Source: Lactarius indigo
Taxonomy: Eukaryota > Basidiomycota > Agaricomycetes > Russulales > Russulaceae
Assembly: GCA_025766275.1 (NCBI GenBank)
Contig: JAFKAC010000009.1
Span: 930,001 to 994,000 of the forward strand
DNA: 64,000 nt
Reading direction: 5' to 3'
Notes under the pieces: model-generated
The model's database searches: none
What the model was told of the DNA's origin: nothing
The model's input: only the letters and a program-made list of their open reading frames with translations
Program-made: the position numbers and the translations under genes
Part shown: positions 22,201 through 31,200 of the stretch, piece by piece
How the letters are laid out: each line of letters opens with the position of its first letter
How positions within the stretch are numbered: position 1 is the stretch's first letter

Positions 22201-25200
22201 CCCATCCGTCCTCTCCCACGATAGCTCCCAAAGGGAAACAGAGAGCAGCACAAGCTCAAGCTCAGTATCCCACAGGAGTAACGTCCAAGTACAGAACGAT
22301 CCTCTCTAAAGAAGAAAAGGAGTGGATCAAGAACTTCGACAACTGGGACGACTTCGACGAAGACGAACAGCTTCGCCTCATCGAAGACAGATGGGAGTCA
22401 ATTAAAAAGTACGAGGAAAGAAAGAGACAAGACGAGTTAGATAAGATGTCCGCCGCCGCCGCCGCTCCACCCACACCAACAGCTCCTGCTCCGCCCCCAA
22501 CTCTCAACGACTGCTTGCGCCTCATAAGCAATTTAGGCCAAGTAGTCGGCATACTTACACAAAAGGTCACGGACTTGACCGCACAGGTTTCAGCAACCGC
22601 GGCCAAGCCCAGCACCAAACACAAGGAAGTAGTGGCCCGTCCCAAAGCATGGGATGGGAAAGGCAACTCTACAGATGCCCGTCACTTCCTTGCAGCCTTC
22701 CACAATTGGGCAGGCTCACAGCAGGACGCTATGAACACCTGGGACCCGGCCCAGGGCATGTACTTCCGGGCAGAAGACCGCTGGATTATGGCGGTTCTCA
22801 ACCTTATGGAAGGGGAAGCCAAGTCATGGGCTCTCCCTTACCTCGAACAGCTTCAGTCCAACAATATTCCGTTCGGCAGCTCTTGGGACGAATTCGTCAA
22901 AGAGTTCAACCGACGGTTTTCGCCCCTTGACACTACAGAGACGGCGAGGGAGCAGCTGAAGAAGACAAAACAGGGCCGCGGATCGGTTGCAGAGTACCGA
23001 TCCGTGTTCGAGCAATACTCTGGACAGACTGGATGGTCAAAAGCAGACCTCCGCACCCGCTTCTACGACGGTCTCTCGGACCGCGTAAAAGATGCCTTAG
23101 CCTTGACGGACAAGGCCCATGTCGACTTCGATGACCTCAAGCAGGTCTCACAGTCGCTAGATCAGCGACTGAGACAGAGGGACTCGGAGAAGAAGGGCGG
23201 TTCGTCCAGCCAGTCAATCTTGCCCGCAGGCAAGCCGTCCGATCCAGACGCAATGCAAGTTGACGCATCACGTCAGCAGGGATCCGGCACGAGCAAGCCC
23301 GCATCCGGCGGAAAGACCCGGCAAGATTACCAAAAACACATGCAAGGCAAATGTTACGGGTGTGGTTCTAAGGACCACTCAAAAAAGGATGGAAACCACG
23401 AACGCGACGTGTGCCACCATTGTCAAAAGGTCGGACATAGGGCACCCGTCTGCATGCTCAAATTCATGGGGAAACCCGCCAAAGCGAAAGCTGCGGCCAG
23501 TAGTGAGGAGACCCCCTCCCAACCTTCTTCCAGTCAGTCGGCGGCTTCCACCGCCCAATCAAGTAGTCCCGCACCGCCCAAAGCCAATACGTCCCAGGCA
23601 GACGTGGCAAAGTTATTGGCGGCGCTCACAGCCCAACAAGAGCAAATCAATGCTCTTAAGGCGGCTTTTTAGATCCAGGGGTAGTCATAGCTGCGGACTC
23701 CCCCTGTAAAACAGATACGGTTGACTCGGCCTCGTGTAGTTGTAAGATATGCCTACGATCTCGCCTCGTTTCGGACTCGGACCAATCTGTAATTCCTACG
23801 TACCTTTCTGTTTCTGCCTGTAAAGTTGATAGTAGTGATGTCTCGGCTTCCTGTTCTGATTCTACATCTACATCTGCCTCGGAGATGAACAATAGTATTA
23901 GTGTTCCGATTGCTCCACAATTTGTAGCAGCGCCGCAAGTGATGATTTCTGATGCAGCGCTTTCTTCATGTATAATTCCCGAAACAAAAGACAGCAGATC
24001 TCATTTTCATATTTCTGTCGAATTACAAGGACGTCATCGTACTGTAAAAGTAGCAGCCATGGTAGACTCCGGAGCAACCTCGTTGTTCCTGGACAAGAAG
24101 TACGCTGACCGCCACAAGATGTTGCAAGTTCCGCTAGAGCATCCCATTACTCTTTATAACATAGATGGGACGCTCAATGAAGCCGGCAGTATCACCCACA
24201 AAGTAACACTCGTTCTTAAAATCGGTCCTAGTGCAGAAAAGTTCGACTTTATGGTCACTTCACTAGGCCCAGAACGAGTCATACTGGGACTGCCCTGGCT
24301 AAGACATCGGAACCCGCACATAGATTGGCAGGAAGGTACTATGCATCTCAACTCCAGCGCTGAAATAGCTGCACCGGAGATAGAGATAGAGGTGACGCGC
24401 ATTATGGCAAACCGTATGGAACGCCGCCGTCTCCTTGCGGAGAAAGTGTTGGACACGGTCTCTGACGAAGTTTTCTGTTTGGCTGGTTTCACGTATTCTC
24501 AGCAGATTGCCGAGAAAGCGATAACCTCCAAACCTAAGAAAACCTTCGAAGAAATGGTCCCCGAACACTATCGTGACTTCGCAAAAGTCTTCTCGGAGGA
24601 AGAATCCCAGAGACTCCCTGAGCATCAGCCATGGGACCACGCCATAGACCTTGAACCAGATGCAGTTAAACACTGGAAGGTCAAGACGTATCCCATGTCA
24701 CCTAGCGAACAAGTAGAATTGGACAAATTCTTGGATGAACATATAGGGAAAGGATATTTAGTGCCATCTAAGTCACCTATGGCATCCCCTGTATTCTTCA
24801 TCAAGAAAAAGGACGGCAAGCTCCGTCTGGTCCAAGACTATCGGCGTCTTAACAAAATTACCATTAAGAACCGATATCCACTTCCACTCGCTGCCGACAT
24901 CATCAATAGGCTTAAGGGAGCTCAATACTTCACTAAATTCGACGTTCGATGGGGATATCATAACATCCGCATCAAAGAAGGCGATGAATGGAAAGGTGCC
25001 ATTGTCACCAACAGGGGTCTATACGAGCCAAAAGTCATGTACTTCGGCATGACTAATAGCCCTGCCACTTTCCAAGCCTTAATGAACGCCGTCTTTGCTG
25101 ATCTAATCGCACAAGGAGAGGTCGCCGTATATATGGATGATATCCTCATCTATAGCAATAACCTTAAACACCATCGCAAAATAGTCCGCGAGGTGTTAAC

Positions 25201-28200
25201 ACGGTTAGAACAATACGACCTCTATCTCAAGCCTGAGAAGTGCGATTTTGAAAAGCAAGAAATGGAGTATCTCGGGATGATTATCCGTCCCGGAGAAGTG
25301 CAGATGGACCCTGGCAAGGTCTCTGCAGTAAAGGAGTGGCCAACCCCGACTACGCTCAAAGAAGTAAGAGCATTTATCGGGTTCGCCAATTTCTATAGAA
25401 GGTTCATTAAGGATTTCGCGGCTATAGCCCGACCCCTTCATGACCTCACTAAGAAAGACACTCCTTGGATCTGGCAGTCTGAACAGCAGAAAGCCTTCGA
25501 TCTGTTGAAGGAACGTTTCGTACAAGAACCTATTCTTAAGGTCTACGATCCGAACCTCCCAACCAGAGTCGAGGTTGACGCTTCAGGATTTGCTACTGGC
25601 GGTATTTTAACTCAAAAGTACCCGGACGGTCTCTGGCACCCTATTGCGTATCGCTCACAGTCTATGAGCAAAGAAGAACGCAATTATGAGATTTACGACA
25701 GAGAAATGCTCGGCTTAATCCGCGCCTTAGAGGATTGGAGACATTTCCTCGAAGGCATCTCTTTTGAAGTGATCACCGACCATAAGAATATGGAATGGTG
25801 GGCAACCATGAAAGACTTGAATAGGCGCCAAGCTAGATGGGCCTTATTCTTAAGTCGGTTCGCCTTCAAAATCACCTATAAGAAAGGAGAATCCATGCAA
25901 GCCGATGCATTAAGTCGCTTCTCACGAGACCAAGTCCGAGACTCTGAAGATAACCGCCAGGTCCAGGTGTTAAAACCTGAGCATTTCCTAGCTGCCGCTA
26001 AAGCGCACTTCGTCCCTGAAACAGACTCCCTAGGGAGTCGCATTAAGCTCGCATCTATTAGAGAAGCTGAAGTTATAGAGGGTCTTAAAAGTATTTCTAA
26101 GACCGCTCCTAAAGCTCTCACCGATGGCGTCTTAATGTGGGAAGAAGAAGATGGTTTCATTTACCATCGGGGTAAACTATACGTCCCTAATGATCGTGCC
26201 CTTCGTAGGGACGTGGTAAAGTCATGCCACGACTCGGTCACTACCGGACACCCTGGAAAAAATGGAACCATAGAGCTAGTTAGTCGCTATTATTGGTGGC
26301 CACGCATGTCAGGCTTCATTGCCTCATATGTAGAAGGATGCGATCGATGCCAACGCTATCGCAAAGATTTGCACCCCAAAGTAGCCATTCAGCCGCAAGA
26401 AGTACCTGAGGGACCTTGGCAGATAGTGGGGATCGATCTAATCGGTCCTCTGCCTATGTCACGTGGGAAGGATATGATCTTAAACATTGTAGATCATTAT
26501 ACCAAACAGATTCATCTGTTCCCCGTAACTTCTCAGATTACGGCTGATGGGGTGGCATCCATCTACTTTGAACAAATCTTCCCCCTGCATGGGATCCCTC
26601 GCAAAGTTATAAGCGATCGAGGACCCCAATTTGCAGCGCGAAGCATGCGTGCCCTCTACAAGCGACTCGGAATAGACGCAGGTCTAACTACAGCCTATCA
26701 CCCTCAAGCTAATGGACAGGTTGAGCGCAAAAATCAAGAAGTTGAAATATACTTGCGCATGTTCATTAGCAAGAGGCAGGATGATTGGGCAGACCTGCTT
26801 CCTACCGCGGAATTTGTAGTCAATAGTAGACTCAACTCAGCTAACGGGTCATACCCCCTTTGAGCTACTATACGGCTTCACGCCTGACTTCACTATTCCC
26901 GCTGGTAGACCTACGGGTATTCCATTGCTCGACAAGCGCCTTCAGCACTTAGTTTCCGCTCGCAAGGATGCAGAGGCGGCTCTACGCCTAAGTAAAAGGC
27001 GAATGCAGACAGACGTTGAACAAAGGACTAAGCCATACTCCTTTAACGTCGGGGATAAAGTCTGGCTTGCAAGCCTAAACAAATAAAGATACATCAGCAG
27101 TCGTCCAAATTGGGACCTAAGCAATTAGGCCCATTTGAAGTCACTAAAGTCATAAGTGATGTCGACTATAAGCTTGCACTACCCCCTGCATTACGGATCC
27201 ATGATGTATTTCATGTAGACCGTCTCTCTCCTTATAAAGGAAACGAAGTCAACGGGCTTACGCCTCCACCACCCGATCCAGTAACGGTCGAGGGAGAAGA
27301 AGAGTACGAAGTCGACCATATAAGAGACTCCAAACTCTTTGGCCGTACTCTGAAATACCTCGTCCGATGGAAAGGATACGGTGAAGGTGAGGACACTTGG
27401 GAACCGGCTAAAAATCTAGCGCATGCCCCCGATACGGTTAAGGAATTCCATTCCTCAAACCCGGGCGCGCCTAGAAAAATAGCGGCCCTCATTTACGCGT
27501 CCTTGCCTTGGCAAGCTCATCATGTGGATACACTGGCCAACGCGGACGTCGACCCTTAAGGAGGGGGGTGATGTCACGGACGCTCTATTTTTGCCTTATT
27601 TTTCTGTATTTTTACGGATTTATTTGGTGGAAATACGAGTCTCCAACGCCGTGTCAAACATCCAAGTCCTTATCATTAGATATGATAAGATGGTCAGTCA
27701 CATGATGCCAACATGTGCACCCACAAGCACGTGACCCTGGGATAGTAACTTCCTTATCGGATGTTACCTCTTTAGGTCACTTTCCTCATTAGTATAGTAG
27801 TTTCTCATTGGACGATAAGCAGGGAAGGTTCTAGATAGTTCTAGACTACGTTGTCATAAGGTTGTGACTCATAGATAAGGACACGTCATTGTTCTGTCAG
27901 CGTTAATGACTGTGCATCAGTCAGCACAATAGATAACGCTATTATTAGATACGACGCGTCAGCGTCTGACTCATTACTATTACACGTACCTTTAGTAACA
28001 AGGTTCAGTAGTAATTCGAACTCAGCCGCAGCAATGTATATAAACCCTCATGTAGCGTCCTGAGTGGAACCAACTTGTCCTCTTGGTTCTCCACTCAGGT
28101 GCGCATTTCCCTTGTACTTCCCTTACTTCTCCAATGTTAACTTGTCCTCTTGGTTCTCCACTCAGCGTGCCACTGCGTGATCACCTGACCTTTGGTCTTG

Positions 28201-31200
28201 TATAAAGACCTCACGTGTGTCTATCCTCCGCAGTGACTGTACGTTCGGCACGTGACTTGTCTCCGTGCTAGGCTTGGGTGTGCTACTAGTTCAGTTCACT
28301 TACCTTTCTCTTGGTCTAGTTGTCGCGATAAGTCATACTGCTACAACAGTCAGCGGAACAGGCGCACCTCCACTGGCAGCCGCAGTCCCAAAGAAGCGAG
28401 GACGAAAGCCCAAGCAGACAGCAGCAGTGGCAGACAACCCGCCGCTCCCAAAAGATGCCATCACTGGCACTGGTGATAATGGCGGGGTTGCTGACCAGCC
28501 AGCAGGTAATACAGTCAGTGCGACAACGAAGGTACCCGGACCTATGCGTGACCCATTGCCACTTCGAGAAGGTAGGAACACCCACCCTGGCCGGAGGGAC
28601 GGCGTCCAACCGACTCCTCATCGATCCTCTCAACAGGTCGCAACAGAGCGCAGCCACAAGCGGCTGGAACTTGAGGAAAAGCTATGCATAGCAGAAGAAG
28701 CGAAAGATATGCTGGCACAGATGGAGCTTGAGGACGAGAGGTTTGAGGAGGGCATTGAGGAGGAATGTCGTCAGACACACAAACATCATCAACAACGGGA
28801 AGCACTTACAATCGAGGAGAGCGACGAAGAGATCCAAGGAATAGATGAGGTTGATGAAACTGAGGATGACAACAACGAGGACGATGATGATGATGAGGGC
28901 GATGATGAGGACGAAGGTACCGGCAAAGCAAAGGTGAGCCCACATCCAAATACCGAGGATGGCGTTGATCACTTACCAGCAAGTCAGGGTAAAGTGAAAC
29001 GTAAAGCCGGCAAGGCATTGAGGACCGAATTCCGCAAAGAGATCAATGTTAAGGCAGCAGCACTACGGGGTGCAAGAGGGCAGAAAAACGCAAAGCCGAA
29101 GGATGGGATGGCAAGGTAAGTTCAAGTTCTGATGCGGACGGCGCAACCCTCATCAATACGAACTTACGTTTGTTGACAGGTTCTCACCTGCGGACCTTAA
29201 CCCCACACAGCACACTACGGCTGGAGTCGCCGGCACAAAGACAACTATGGGCCATGTCATCAGTGAAGTCGCCATTGGTGGCCTGGATGACACTGACATC
29301 GAGGTCGTACGTCCAATCGCATTCGGGCCAATTTATTCCCAACACCAACCGCCGACAATCCCACCTGGTGGCCCTGGCCTACAGCTACAGCGCAATCACA
29401 ACCGGAGGAACAATGTACGTCCTTTGCGCCTCCTTACAACGGACTCAGGAGTACTCACGCTCAGTGAACAGCTTGCTGGCCTTGCTTCCTGCGCAATCGC
29501 CGAGTTCTTGGAAGACAAGAACGACATAGATACAAATCACAGGCCCTACGTCGCACAGACCAAGCTGAAGATCAGGGCCGCTGTTCAGCCCCAATACGGA
29601 AATCCGTCAATGGGTCTCACTAACGCTCTTGGTCCTGAACATTTTGTTCTTCAGCGTACTTGGGCTAAAGTCTTCCTTCCGAGCCTTATGTATCAGTTCT
29701 TTATTTCAACAGGCCCTTTTCAAGACTTTATCAACAATTCCTCCCCCTTTGTTGCTCTCATACAAGAGGCGTTCAATGCCACGCATCCCAACGTTTCGTA
29801 TACAGTAGCCGCTGGTGATGCCATTGTAACAACGGTGAGTTATGCTCGTATTCTTGGCACCCCGCAGACTGAAGTGCCCTACCCTATCAGTCATTCGAAC
29901 GACTCAAATCCAAGCGCTCTTTGATAGCCTCTGAGGCTCTCAAGCACGTCAAGAAGTACTTTGAAGGCGATAGGTTCAAAGACAGACCAGAAGACGTCAA
30001 GAGCCATGTGTGGTGGGCCCTTCGTCCAGATGGTCTGGCTTACCAGGCATCCCCGACTCCAATCAACTGTCCTTTCGATCGCAAGAGTCCTGAATACATC
30101 GTGAGTGAACAACGGCTTTATCTTTCCCGTTAACGAACGCTTCTCCAGCCCCCAAAGGGGAGATATCAGTCCGATTTTATTGTCCCTGTCATAAGGAAGT
30201 ACATCACGCTGGCTGAGGGGTCCGCCATCCTTCCACAACTTGGTGCAGAGAACCCGCCCATAGGCTTGTATATCGTTGTCCTTGTTGCCGTGAGTCTCAA
30301 TCCTTCCCTTTTTCTTGTGGCCTCCAAAGTAATCTTATTCATAGGTCGAACGTGCGTTCAAGACATTTGTTAAAGGTACATTTAAGGATCCACCGCAGTT
30401 CTCAAACGAGAACACCTGGCGCTCCATAAATGACTTCCGTGCAAGTCTCCTCTGCCTTGACACTGAGTGCTGGGACCGAATTTTGGGTGTGCTTGGGGCC
30501 TCAGACGTGCTTGGTGCCAATCCAGACGCGGGCTTATCTACACTTTCTGCTTATCGAGGGGACTTGCTGAGCTTCACCAGCCCAATGAAAGGATCAGGCA
30601 ACTGGAAGTGACTTCAGTGCAAGTGCGCGGGCTGACTTAAATGTATATAGATTACAATCGATCGTTACTACATGAGCTTTGATGAAACAGAGTAGTTTGA
30701 AGCACACTGCGAAGTTTTTGATTGACGGGCATATGACCTCACGTCCGCCTCAGCTTGATGCGCATGTTGTGGCAGGTCCGGGCCCATCAGTCAACACCGC
30801 CAGCAATTCCCTAGCTCTCCCACTCGTCCTCACTCGCTCTCCCATTCTCACCGTCTCGATTCTAAACACCCACGATCCACCGCTTGCGTGACCACCGACA
30901 CTGTCACCAGGAGGACAGGCACCACTCTTTGTGGTTACACCGAACATCTCAAACAGAAAATCGCCTTGCGCGATGCCATTCTCAAACACCGTATTCCTAT
31001 TTCTGTCTCCTTCCAATTACCCCAGGCCTGGTACGTCCTGGTACGTCGTCTTTCTCCTTCTTAAGCTTCTTACCCTGACATTTCGTTGACTATAGGCAGC
31101 AGCTCCCCTCCCAAAGGTTATCCCTATGTTCCTCCGGAACCGCACATGATTCCAACTGGGTATCCTCCCATGCCTCCATATTATCCCGCTCCTCCACACA

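Larger units (their letters stand above)
20329..28345 (+). mobile_element. Complete Ty3/gypsy chromovirus gypsy-2 (8,017 bp)
   Basis: It has 774-bp LTRs at 20329-21102 and 27572-28345 (TGTCACGG...GCTACA). The flanking target duplication is ACAGT (20324-20328 and 28346-28350). The LTRs differ at four positions that I found, all in the last ~110 bp, so insertion was recent. The polypurine tract AAGGAGGGGGG lies at about 27558-27568. gag, pol and chromodomain are present. Pol needs a -1 shift at the gag stop and carries two further frame breaks in the integrase C-terminal region, so this copy is probably non-autonomous. Confidence 0.95.
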
